NCBI GenBank assembly: GCA_903871435.1
Contig: CAIQGU010000327.1
Coordinates: 1 to 6,587, forward strand
Length of the DNA: 6,587 nt
From: an uncultured Burkholderiales bacterium
GTDB lineage: Bacteria > Pseudomonadota > Gammaproteobacteria > Burkholderiales > Burkholderiaceae_F
Direction of reading: 5' to 3'
The notes beneath the pieces were generated by a model. That model saw only the letters and a list, made by a program, of their open reading frames with translations, was not told the origin of the DNA and made no database searches. The number at the start of each line of letters is the position of its first letter. Position 1 is the first letter of the stretch. Shown here one piece after another: positions 1 to 5,152 of this stretch. Both the position numbers and the translations under genes were made by a program.

Positions 1-1
1 C

Positions 2-478
2 GTCGTGCTCGACATCCCGCCGATCGCACTGGTGCGTGACGATGGTCGCCAGGTGGACTTTCCCCACGAACTCGACGATGGCCGTGCGGTGATGGTCAAT
101 TTCATCTTTACCTCCTGCTCCAGCATCTGCCCTATCTCCAGCCAGACCTTCGCCCAGTTCCAGAAGATGCTGGGTAACGGCGCATCCCGCGTGCATCTGG
201 TATCCGTATCCATCGACCCGGAAGAAGATACCCCCGCAGTACTGCGCAAGTACGCGCAAAAGTACGATGCGCAGGCCGGCTGGAATCACTACACCGGCAG
301 CATCGAGGCCACCACGGCCGCCCAGAAGGCCTTCGGCATCTACAAGGGCGACAAGATGAACCACGACCCGGTCACCTTGCTGCGTGTCGCACCAGGCCGG
401 CCCTGGGTGCGTATCGATGGGTTCGCCACGGCCGATGACCTGCTGCACACCTACCGCCGCGTCCAGGCCGGCGGCTGA
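2..478 (+). CDS. SCO1/SenC family copper-binding protein, 5'-truncated
   Basis: The frame is already open at the window edge, so the true start, signal peptide and membrane anchor lie upstream; the GTG at base 5 is only the first possible start codon. The visible part is almost the whole thioredoxin-like SCO domain. Counting from that GTG, it shows the CSSIC motif (Cys38 and Cys42, the CxxxC copper/redox pair), the SIDPEEDTP strand-turn around residues 69-77, and His120 in KMNHDPVTLL, which fits the third copper ligand of the family. SCO proteins deliver copper to the CuA site of haem-copper oxidases or act as periplasmic thiol reductants. It ends in ...RRVQAGG, 11 bases before the cytochrome gene, so the two are probably co-transcribed. 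It is strikingly similar to the second SCO protein at 2319-3113 (RDDG, SIDPEEDTP, WVRIDGFAT shared). Its copper target is unknown. Confidence 0.93.
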   Translation, partial: VVLDIPPIALVRDDGRQVDFPHELDDGRAVMVNFIFTSCSSICPISSQTFAQFQKMLGNGASRVHLVSVSIDPEEDTPAVLRKYAQKYDAQAGWNHYTGSIEATTAAQKAFGIYKGDKMNHDPVTLLRVAPGRPWVRIDGFATADDLLHTYRRVQAGG

Positions 479-489
479 GCCCGACGCCG

Positions 490-2118
490 TTGCGTGCCGT
501 GCGCAAGGAGCGGACGTGTCTCGTGGCTCTCCTGGCGTGCCTGGCGTCTCTGGCGCTGTGTGCTACGGCCGCCACCACCGACACCACCGACACCACCGCT
601 GAGGCTGGCGCGCGCCTCTACGAGCGCGGTCTTGACCAGGGAGGCCGGCCGGTTGTCGCGGTACGTGAGGGTGGGGCGCAGATCGCCGGACAGGACGCCG
701 CGTGCACCGGGTGCCACCGCCGCAGCGGGCTTGGCACCTTCGAGGGTTCGCTGCGGATCCCCCCGGTCGCGTGGCGGCTGCTTTCCCGTTCCGGAGCGCA
801 GATCGCCGCGGACCGGACGCTGCCACACGTCCTGGGTTACCAGACCGCGCGACCGGCCTACACCGCGCAGACGCTGGCGCGTGCGCTGCGCGACGGTATC
901 GGCGCGGATGGCCATGCCCTTTCGTGGATCATGCCGCGCTACCGCATTACGGACGGCGATGTCCGGGCGCTACAGGCCCACCTTGCACAACTGGCAGCCG
1001 ATCCCCCCGCAGGCGCAAACTCAAGCCAGCTGCAGTTTGCCCTCGTACTTACGCCCGGCCTCGACACGGCGACCCAGGCGGCGATCGTCGCGGTGTTCGA
1101 GCAGACCTTTGCCGACCACAACGCCGAGGTGGGCGGTGCCGGCTTCGGCGGCAGCGGCAACGCCGGCTATGACGTCCTGCGCCACTGGCAACTCGACGTC
1201 TGGCGCCTGGAGGGGCCGGCAGAGGACTGGCCCGCGCAGCTCGAGCGACAACGCGCCGAGCATCCGCCGTTCGCGCTCGTCGGCGGGGCGGGGGGCGGGG
1301 ACTGGTCTGTAATTGGCGACTTTTGCGAGGCCCACCGACTGCCCTTGATTCTGCCGGCGCCGGATGCGCCGCCGGTGCGGTCGCAAGCCTTTTACGGCGT
1401 TTACTTTCATCGGGGCGTCTCGCTCGAAGCAGCGCTTGTGGCGCATGAACTTCACGCTCGACCCGGGCCACCCTCGCAGGTCACACAGGTCTATCGCGCT
1501 GGCGATGCGGGCGAAGTTGCCGCACGCGCCTTGCGCGCCGAACTGGGACCGCATTGGCAGCTCAATGACATCGTGTTGCCCGCGGCACCTATGCCACTCG
1601 ACGGCACATTCGACCCAGTGACCACCGATTCCAGCTCGGTACGGGTATTCTGGTTGCGCCCCGGCGACCTGGCGGCGCTGCCAGTTCAGGCCAGGCATGG
1701 CTCAGCCTACGTTTCCGGCGTCATGACGTCGGATGACGTGGGATGGATAGCGGGTTGGGAAGAAACGCCGGTACTCATGTACCCATGGGAGACACCGGCG
1801 CGTCGGCGAATCGCGATGAACTTTCCGGTGGGATGGTTACGGGCCAAGGGCCAGCCAAGTCTGCCGGGGCATGCGCAGACCGATGCCTGGCTGGCCGCGC
1901 AGGTCCTTACCCAAGCGTTGGCCGACATGGTGGATGCCTACTACCCCGAGTATCTCGTCGAGCGCGTAGAGAGCCTGCTGGGCCACCGCCTCAACAACGC
2001 CCACTATCCGCGCCTCGCACTTGCGCCTGGCCAGCGCTTCGCCTCGAAGGGCGGATACCTGATGCAGGTCGAACGCGATGGCAGCCTTGTGCCGAAGGGT
2101 CCGTGGACCATTCCTTGA
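490..2118 (+). CDS. exported cytochrome c fused to a periplasmic-binding-protein-like domain
   Basis: The 542-residue product has three parts. Residues 1-28 form a Sec signal peptide (basic start with several R/K, then a Leu/Ala core, cleavage probably near CATA-AT). Residues 38-172 form a monohaem cytochrome c domain: CTGCH at 72-76 binds haem and Met148 in WIMPRY is the likely distal ligand. Residues 180-540 resemble a type I periplasmic binding protein of the branched-chain amino-acid ABC type, opening with LQFALVLTPG and ending with YPRLALAPGQRFASKGGYL. I recall a fusion family of this kind often found beside SCO genes. Its role is not established; electron transfer coupled to ligand sensing is inference. 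The start is uncertain. TTG at 490 (or GTG at 499) gives a proper signal peptide with a poor ribosome site. GTG at 523 has AAGGAG at 505-510 upstream, but 12 bases away, and would lose the basic n-region. A TTD-rich repeat follows the signal peptide. Confidence 0.9.
   Translation: MRAVRKERTCLVALLACLASLALCATAATTDTTDTTAEAGARLYERGLDQGGRPVVAVREGGAQIAGQDAACTGCHRRSGLGTFEGSLRIPPVAWRLLSRSGAQIAADRTLPHVLGYQTARPAYTAQTLARALRDGIGADGHALSWIMPRYRITDGDVRALQAHLAQLAADPPAGANSSQLQFALVLTPGLDTATQAAIVAVFEQTFADHNAEVGGAGFGGSGNAGYDVLRHWQLDVWRLEGPAEDWPAQLERQRAEHPPFALVGGAGGGDWSVIGDFCEAHRLPLILPAPDAPPVRSQAFYGVYFHRGVSLEAALVAHELHARPGPPSQVTQVYRAGDAGEVAARALRAELGPHWQLNDIVLPAAPMPLDGTFDPVTTDSSSVRVFWLRPGDLAALPVQARHGSAYVSGVMTSDDVGWIAGWEETPVLMYPWETPARRRIAMNFPVGWLRAKGQPSLPGHAQTDAWLAAQVLTQALADMVDAYYPEYLVERVESLLGHRLNNAHYPRLALAPGQRFASKGGYLMQVERDGSLVPKGPWTIP
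574..600 (+). repeat. 9-bp x3 tandem repeat (TTD TTD TTA) in the cytochrome gene
   Basis: ACCACCGAC occurs at 574-582 and 583-591, followed by the variant ACCACCGCT at 592-600. It is in frame and encodes Thr-Thr-Asp, Thr-Thr-Asp, Thr-Thr-Ala at residues 29-37. This is directly after the predicted signal-peptide cleavage region, so it probably serves as a flexible linker before the haem domain. Copy-number change would keep the frame. Confidence 0.85.
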
Positions 2119-2135
2119 AAGGGCACCGCACCCTG

Positions 2136-2159
2136 CGGGCGGCGAGCAGAGCCGTCCCG
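2136..2159 (+). terminator. hairpin after the cytochrome gene, possible terminator or mRNA-end structure
   Basis: CGGGCGGC (2136-2143) pairs with GCCG plus CCCG (2151-2154 and 2156-2159) around a seven-base loop, with one bulged T at 2155. It begins 17 bases after the cytochrome stop codon. No T-run follows, so it is not a standard Rho-independent terminator. It may protect the 3' end or cause partial termination before the second SCO gene. Confidence 0.3.
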
Positions 2160-2185
2160 TGAAGCGCGCGGCTCGCAGGTGCAAA

Positions 2186-2214
2186 TTCAATCGTGCAATT
2201 GCCTGCGGCATAAT
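2186..2214 (+). promoter_or_regulatory. possible sigma-70-type promoter for the second SCO gene
   Basis: CATAAT (2209-2214) matches the -10 consensus at five of six positions. TTCAAT (2186-2191), 17 bases upstream, is a weak -35 (three of six). The predicted transcription start would be about 100 bases before the SCO start codon. The -10 runs directly into CCCCGC, giving a TAATCCCC string also seen in variant form in the other two intergenic regions. Prediction by eye only. Confidence 0.3.
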
Positions 2215-2307
2215 CCCCGCAAGCCCGCCATCAACGGGACGGATTGACGCCGGGTTCGCCGAGCCTGATCCTGGCGGACCCTACAGTGCCCATTTTCGGT
2301 GAACCTT

Positions 2308-2313
2308 GAAGGA
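2308..2313 (+). promoter_or_regulatory. ribosome binding site for the 2319 start
   Basis: GAAGGA lies five bases before ATG 2319 and is the best Shine-Dalgarno sequence near this gene. It is the main argument for the long form of the SCO protein, because the in-frame ATGs at 2436 and 2499 have only weak purine-rich sequence before them. Confidence 0.55.
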
Positions 2314-2318
2314 ATCTC

Positions 2319-3113
2319 ATGCGTGCGCTCCTTTCTCTCACGCCGCCGCGCGCCGGGCAACCGGATCATCATCACAATCGCCAGCAAGCAACCGAGGCCG
2401 GACTCCGCGACGTCGGATGTGACGTTCAAGCCCTTATGAGTGCTGCTCTTCCGAGTGCTGCTCTTCCGAGTGCTGCTCTTCCACAGCGAGCGCTAGTCAT
2501 GGCGCTGACAGCAATTCTGCTGGGCTTGCCAATGGTTTCCTGCTGGGCAGCCGACGTTCAAGACGCCGAGGCGCAGGCCCATGCCGCTCATCACGCCACC
2601 ATGGGCACCAATACGCTACGGCGAGCCGTAATCGACTACCACCTTCCCGACGTGCGCCTCGTGCGCGACGATGGCAAATCGGTGGCCCTGGCCGCCGAGA
2701 TCGATGACGGGAAGCCGGTCTATATCGATTTCATCTACACCACCTGCACGGCGATCTGCCCGGTTACCAGCGCAACCTTTGCTGCCCTTCAGGACAAGCT
2801 CGGTCCCAATCGCGACAAGGTCCACCTGGTGTCGATCTCCATCGACCCGGAGGAGGACACACCGCGACGCCTGACCCAGTTCCGCGAAAAATACGGTGCT
2901 GGCCCGCACTGGCGCTCGTATACCGGCACCACCGAAGCCAGCGAGACAACGCAGCGCGCCTTCGGTGTCTACACCGGCGACAAGATGGGTCACACCCCCG
3001 TCACACTTTTTCGCGCGGCCCCCGGCCAGCAGTGGGTGCGAATCGACGGTTTTGCCACGCCCGACGAATTGCTGCGCGAATATCGCAGTGCCGCCGTGAC
3101 CAAGAAATCCTGA
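2319..3113 (+). CDS. SCO1/SenC family copper-binding protein (second copy)
   Basis: The 264-residue product is an exported SCO protein with a thioredoxin-like fold. The CTAIC motif (Cys143, Cys147) and His225 in KMGHTPVTLF are the expected copper ligands; SISIDPEEDTP and WVRIDGFATPDELL match the partial SCO at 2-478, indicating a local duplication. The family matures CuA centres or reduces periplasmic thiols; a role in loading the downstream multicopper oxidase is inference. The N-terminus is unusual: the hydrophobic signal core (ALTAILLGLPMVSC) starts only near residue 60. ATG 2319 has the best ribosome site, but starting at ATG 2436 (Met40) or ATG 2499 (Met61) would give a more ordinary signal peptide. 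Met40 begins at a 15-bp tandem repeat. Cys75 in PMVSC is a near-lipobox, so lipid anchoring is possible. Residues 85-95 are His- and Ala-rich and could add metal contact. The family call is firm; the start is not. Confidence 0.93.
   Translation: MRALLSLTPPRAGQPDHHHNRQQATEAGLRDVGCDVQALMSAALPSAALPSAALPQRALVMALTAILLGLPMVSCWAADVQDAEAQAHAAHHATMGTNTLRRAVIDYHLPDVRLVRDDGKSVALAAEIDDGKPVYIDFIYTTCTAICPVTSATFAALQDKLGPNRDKVHLVSISIDPEEDTPRRLTQFREKYGAGPHWRSYTGTTEASETTQRAFGVYTGDKMGHTPVTLFRAAPGQQWVRIDGFATPDELLREYRSAAVTKKS
2438..2482 (+). repeat. 15-bp x3 perfect tandem repeat in the SCO signal-peptide n-region
   Basis: GAGTGCTGCTCTTCC occurs three times without mismatch at 2438-2452, 2453-2467 and 2468-2482. 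Read in frame it gives a five-residue Ser-Ala-Ala-Leu-Pro unit, three times, at residues 41-55. The first copy overlaps the G of the in-frame ATG at 2436-2438. Perfect identity suggests recent slippage expansion; changes by whole units keep the frame. Confidence 0.95.
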
Positions 3114-3125
3114 ATAGGGGACCCG

Positions 3126-3189
3126 GACTAGGACAAAAGTAGGGTAATCCCGCGTACGGGTAATCGACGGGTTTGGTGAAAAATACGAT
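3126..3189 (+). promoter_or_regulatory. putative activator-dependent promoter with GGGTAATC direct repeats
   Basis: GGGTAATC occurs at 3142-3149 and again at 3158-3165, 16 bases start to start. CTAGGACAAAAGTAG lies just upstream (CTA and TAG in inverted orientation), and CCCGCGTACGGG sits between the repeats. A possible -10 TACGAT (3184-3189) would place the second repeat over the -35 position, which otherwise has no good consensus. That arrangement is typical of promoters needing a bound activator such as a LuxR/NarL-type response regulator. The gene served would be the kinase at 3361. Regulator and start site are unknown. Confidence 0.4.
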
Positions 3190-3236
3190 CTTCGCATCGA
3201 GCGTGTGCAAACAAATTCGTGGTGCAGTGGTTTTGC

Positions 3237-3327
3237 CTGCCGTAGCGGCAGTCCCTCCGCGCCTTTTTCATTGATAGACCGGCGGTGTAAACCAGCCCTC
3301 GTGGGTCGTTGCCCCCGCATCTCGGGG
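3237..3327 (+). other. two hairpins in the untranslated leader of the kinase gene
   Basis: CTGCCG-TAG-CGGCAG (3237-3251) and CCCCG-CATCT-CGGGG (3313-3327) are perfect inverted repeats between the putative promoter and the kinase ATG. A five-T run at 3264-3268 follows the first hairpin after 12 bases, too far for a standard terminator. They may tune mRNA stability or act as partial attenuators. The whole 3114-3360 gap holds only these and the promoter-like element; no separate gene is credible. Confidence 0.4.
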
Positions 3328-3360
3328 CTTGGTGGCGCTTGCGGCAGTCGAACAGGTTTC

Positions 3361-4467
3361 ATGAAATCGTCCCCTAACGCATCAATCCGGGCGGATACCG
3401 TTTCGCCATCCCAATTCTCCTCGGTGTTGCCTTCCATAGCCGGCAGCACTGCTGCAGCCATACGCCTGGACCAACAGGGCCGCATCAGTGAAGTGACGGT
3501 TTCTGCGGCGGCCATGCTGGGCTTCGAACCACAGGAACTGCGCGGCCGCTCGCTCAAGGAATTGGCCATGGAGGGCTGGCAGGCGGCGGCCGAGGTTGCT
3601 GCGGCGCGCGTGCGCTTTGGCGCTACAGAAAGTTTCGAGCTCGCCCTGCGGGGCCGTAGCGGCCGGCGTACCCTGGTTGAGATGACGGCCCGCGCCGGTT
3701 CGGGCGGGCAGGATGGCGCGGTGGTGGGCTGGGCTGAACGGCGTGCGCGCCGCAATGCCAGCCCGCAGGACGCCGAGGCGGAACTCAAGCACGTTGCCTA
3801 TGGCCTTCTGCATACCCATGAAGCCGAGCGCATGCGCGTTGCGCTCGAACTGCATGACGAAGTGGCGCCCATCGTCATCATGGTCAAGTACATGATCGAG
3901 GACGCTGTCGGCCGCATGGGCGCCGAGGCGTCGCTCGAGTCGGGCAAGATCCTCAACGATGCCGCTGCACGACTGCGCGATGTCATATCCGAACTGCGGC
4001 GCATCGCCACCGGCCTGCGACCCAAGCTGCTCGATGACCTTGGCTTGCTTCCCACGCTGGAGTGGTACTGCCGTGGCGTGGAAGAATCCAGCACCGGCAT
4101 GCGTGTTGAATGCCATCTCACCGTGACCGAGAGTGAGATCCCCGACGGCCTCAAACTCGACATGTTCCGTATCGTGCAGGAAGCCTTCGACAATGTCGTC
4201 GCGCATGCCAATGCGCGCTGCGCACGGCTGCTGCTGCAGACCTCGATGAACGAACTCATCCTTATGGTCGAGGACGACGGCGAAGGTTTCGATCCCGGCG
4301 TCGCCGCATCGCGCCGCGATGGCGGGCTCAACCTCGGACTGCAGTCGATACGCAAGCGCGTGGAAGCCACCGGCGGACGTCTGCTGTTCGATTCCATTGG
4401 CCAGCGTGGCACGCGCATCGGTGGCGCGTGGCGACTCGACGCTGCATACCCGGCTTTAAGTCAGTAA
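3361..4467 (+). CDS. soluble PAS-domain sensor histidine kinase (NarL/DegS-type, HisKA_3)
   Basis: With ATG 3361 as start the product is 368 residues. Residues 28-125 form a PAS-like sensor domain (IRLDQQGRISEV, then AAAMLGFEPQELRGRSL). Residues 145-225 form a HisKA_3 dimerisation and phosphotransfer domain with His165 in ALELHDEVAP as the phospho-acceptor. Residues 265-360 form a HATPase_c domain with N-box EAFDNVVAHA (Asn278), G1 box EDDGEGFD and a glycine-rich GLNLGLQSI lid. There is no membrane segment, so it should sense a cytoplasmic signal, possibly redox or a bound cofactor, and phosphorylate a LuxR-type regulator. No such regulator follows; the kinase is unpaired here. The frame is open back to GTG 3205, but the extra 52 residues are Arg/Cys-rich and non-domain-like. 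ATG 3361 has a weak AGG at 3354-3356, four bases away. Linkage to the SCO and oxidase genes is by position only. Confidence 0.9.
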   Translation: MKSSPNASIRADTVSPSQFSSVLPSIAGSTAAAIRLDQQGRISEVTVSAAAMLGFEPQELRGRSLKELAMEGWQAAAEVAAARVRFGATESFELALRGRSGRRTLVEMTARAGSGGQDGAVVGWAERRARRNASPQDAEAELKHVAYGLLHTHEAERMRVALELHDEVAPIVIMVKYMIEDAVGRMGAEASLESGKILNDAAARLRDVISELRRIATGLRPKLLDDLGLLPTLEWYCRGVEESSTGMRVECHLTVTESEIPDGLKLDMFRIVQEAFDNVVAHANARCARLLLQTSMNELILMVEDDGEGFDPGVAASRRDGGLNLGLQSIRKRVEATGGRLLFDSIGQRGTRIGGAWRLDAAYPALSQ

Positions 4468-4507
4468 GCAGCAAGCAGCGTTTCAGTACGCGTCGCGCCA
4501 GCACGCT

Positions 4508-4573
4508 TTGCCCTGGCAAGGTTCGCTCCAGCGCGTTCCTCTCGAGGGAGCCTTGCTCTGGTACGCAGGGCAA
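4508..4573 (+). other. long imperfect hairpin just downstream of the kinase gene
   Basis: TTGCCCTG (4508-4515) pairs with CAGGGCAA (4566-4573). Directly inside it GCAAGGTTC (4516-4524) pairs with GAGCCTTGC (4548-4556) with one G-U pair. This gives 17 base pairs, a nine-base bulge at 4557-4565 and a 23-base apical loop. It starts 40 bases after the kinase stop. No T-run follows, so it is better seen as an mRNA-end structure, a small RNA or a repeat-element relic than as a standard terminator. Confidence 0.5.
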
Positions 4574-4710
4574 TCTCTTCAACACGCTCATGCGCTCGAG
4601 ATGCTCTCGACCCTCGCCGATGTCTTTGGCTTGAGTTGCTCGGTTGTCGCCTTCGCATGACAGTACCGCGTCTCTCTTCATTGGGTCCCCACGACTGTTG
4701 ATCCGATGGT

Positions 4711-4767
4711 CGTGCATGCGCGCTCGAACGCGGATGCGCGCATGCCCACGCAAATGCGCGCGTGCAT
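4711..4767 (+). repeat. three ATGCGCGC repeats in alternating purine-pyrimidine tracts
   Basis: ATGCGCGC occurs at 4716-4723, 4734-4741 and 4754-4761, 18 and 20 bases apart. Each sits in an alternating purine-pyrimidine tract (4711-4723, 4734-4745, 4754-4767), a composition known to favour Z-DNA. The outer tracts are also complementary: TGCATGCGCGC (4713-4723) pairs with GCGCGCGTGCA (4756-4766) with one G-U, and the middle tract contains the palindrome ATGCGCGCAT (4734-4743). Confidence 0.7.
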
Positions 4768-4785
4768 CAACGATGTCTTTGCGCA

Positions 4786-4811
4786 AATTAATTTCGTTCC
4801 TTTAATTAATT
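4786..4811 (+). repeat. paired AATTAATT palindromes in an AT-rich island
   Basis: AATTAATT, itself a perfect palindrome, occurs at 4786-4793 and 4804-4811, 18 bases apart. The palindrome TTTGCGCAAA (4778-4787) overlaps the first copy. The spacing is nearly two helical turns, so both would face similarly for a DNA-binding dimer. The position upstream of a candidate promoter suits an operator, UP-like element or nucleoid-protein site; none is proven. Confidence 0.5.
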
Positions 4812-4820
4812 CATTCAAAG

Positions 4821-4850
4821 TTGAATGCGTGCAAACGCGTAAATCAAAAT
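4821..4850 (+). promoter_or_regulatory. possible promoter for the multicopper oxidase gene
   Basis: TTGAAT (4821-4826, four of six -35 matches) is followed after 18 bases by CAAAAT (4845-4850, four of six -10 matches). Transcription from here would give a leader of roughly 300 bases containing the helices at 4937-5115. In AT-rich DNA such matches arise easily by chance. Confidence 0.25.
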
Positions 4851-4936
4851 CAATCCCACGCATTTCTGAGCAGCCCTTTATCTTTCTCTCGCCATTTCTG
4901 AAAGAAAGCAAAGGTGCCAAGTAAATACGTAATTCC

Positions 4937-5115
4937 CCCCGTCATTGCATGGGGAGACACCCCCACAGACGCCTTTCGCGCTATCCCCTGAGAATCACAA
5001 CCTTGCTCGGGAAAGATCACGCCTATGCGGTAGGTGTGATTCCCGGGAGTTCCCTGGTCTACCGCTTATTGGCGCAGGCCAGTGGAGATTTACCAAGCTC
5101 CCGGTATTCCCCGGG
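4937..5115 (+). promoter_or_regulatory. structured leader with mutually exclusive helices before the oxidase gene
   Basis: Helix A: ATCACGCCTA (5016-5025) pairs with TAGGTGTGAT (5031-5040), ten pairs with one G-U, extended below by CTCGGGA (5006-5012) with TCCC and GAG (5041-5044, 5047-5049). Helix B: GCGGTAG (5027-5033) pairs perfectly with CTACCGC (5059-5065), using bases 5031-5033 of helix A. Helix C: CCGGGAG (5043-5049) pairs perfectly with CTCCCGG (5098-5104); it competes with the lower part of A and crosses B. Smaller hairpins are CCCCGT/ATGGGG (4937-4954) and CCCGG/CCGGG (5100-5115). Such alternatives are typical of riboswitches and attenuators. No known class was matched; this is pairing by eye, without an energy calculation. 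Confidence 0.4.
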
Positions 5116-5141
5116 GTCGACGGCACAGTGAAGCGGTCTTT

Positions 5142-5146
5142 GGAGA
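5142..5146 (+). promoter_or_regulatory. ribosome binding site for the multicopper oxidase
   Basis: GGAGA lies six bases before ATG 5153, a good position, and supports this start together with the signal peptide that follows immediately. Confidence 0.7.
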
Positions 5147-5152
5147 TCAGGC

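Larger units (their letters stand above)
4468..5152 (+). other. 685-base intergenic region without a credible gene
   Basis: The short open frames here have no recognisable domains and appear to be chance. From left to right it holds a long hairpin (4508-4573), a cluster of ATGCGCGC repeats (4711-4767), an AT-rich stretch (about 4770-4930) with two AATTAATT palindromes and a possible promoter, a weak CTTTC/GAAAG hairpin (4876-4913), and a G+C-rich folded leader (4937-5115) running to the oxidase ribosome site. The size suggests a strongly regulated promoter, or remnants of a lost gene such as a response regulator; no regulator remnant could be read. Confidence 0.6.

Noticed and set aside
2538..2546. 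Lipoprotein cleavage site at Cys75 of the second SCO protein
   Set aside because: PMVSC has Pro and Met where the lipobox normally has Leu; it cannot be excluded, but ordinary signal peptidase I cleavage after WAA is about as likely, so it is not listed as a feature.
3205..3360. N-terminal extension of the kinase from GTG 3205
   Set aside because: The extra residues are Arg/Cys-rich, cover two hairpins and resemble no domain; the PAS sequence starts after ATG 3361.
2616..3788. Long open frame on the minus strand (390 codons) opposite the second SCO gene and the kinase start
   Set aside because: It spans two well-supported genes and their gap, has no recognisable domain and shows the Arg/Pro/Ala bias typical of antisense frames in G+C-rich coding DNA.
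3382..4206. Minus-strand open frame of 274 codons opposite the kinase
   Set aside because: It is fully antisense to the HisKA_3 and PAS coding sequence and has no domain signal of its own.
4706..4924. Possible small gene of 72 codons in the large gap
   Set aside because: It runs through the Z-DNA-prone repeats and the AT-rich island, shows no family resemblance and lacks a convincing ribosome site.
5009..5094. Resemblance to a cobalamin riboswitch (GGGAA, GGTGTGATTCC and GCCAGTGGAGA in order)
   Set aside because: The distance between GGGAA and GGTG is too long and the conserved B12-box sequence GCCACTG does not match. Only a covariance-model search could revive it.
5130..5148. Possible sigma-54 promoter starting at GGCACAG near 5122-5128
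   Set aside because: The GC half of the -12 element is missing at the required spacing, and the site would overlap the ribosome binding site.
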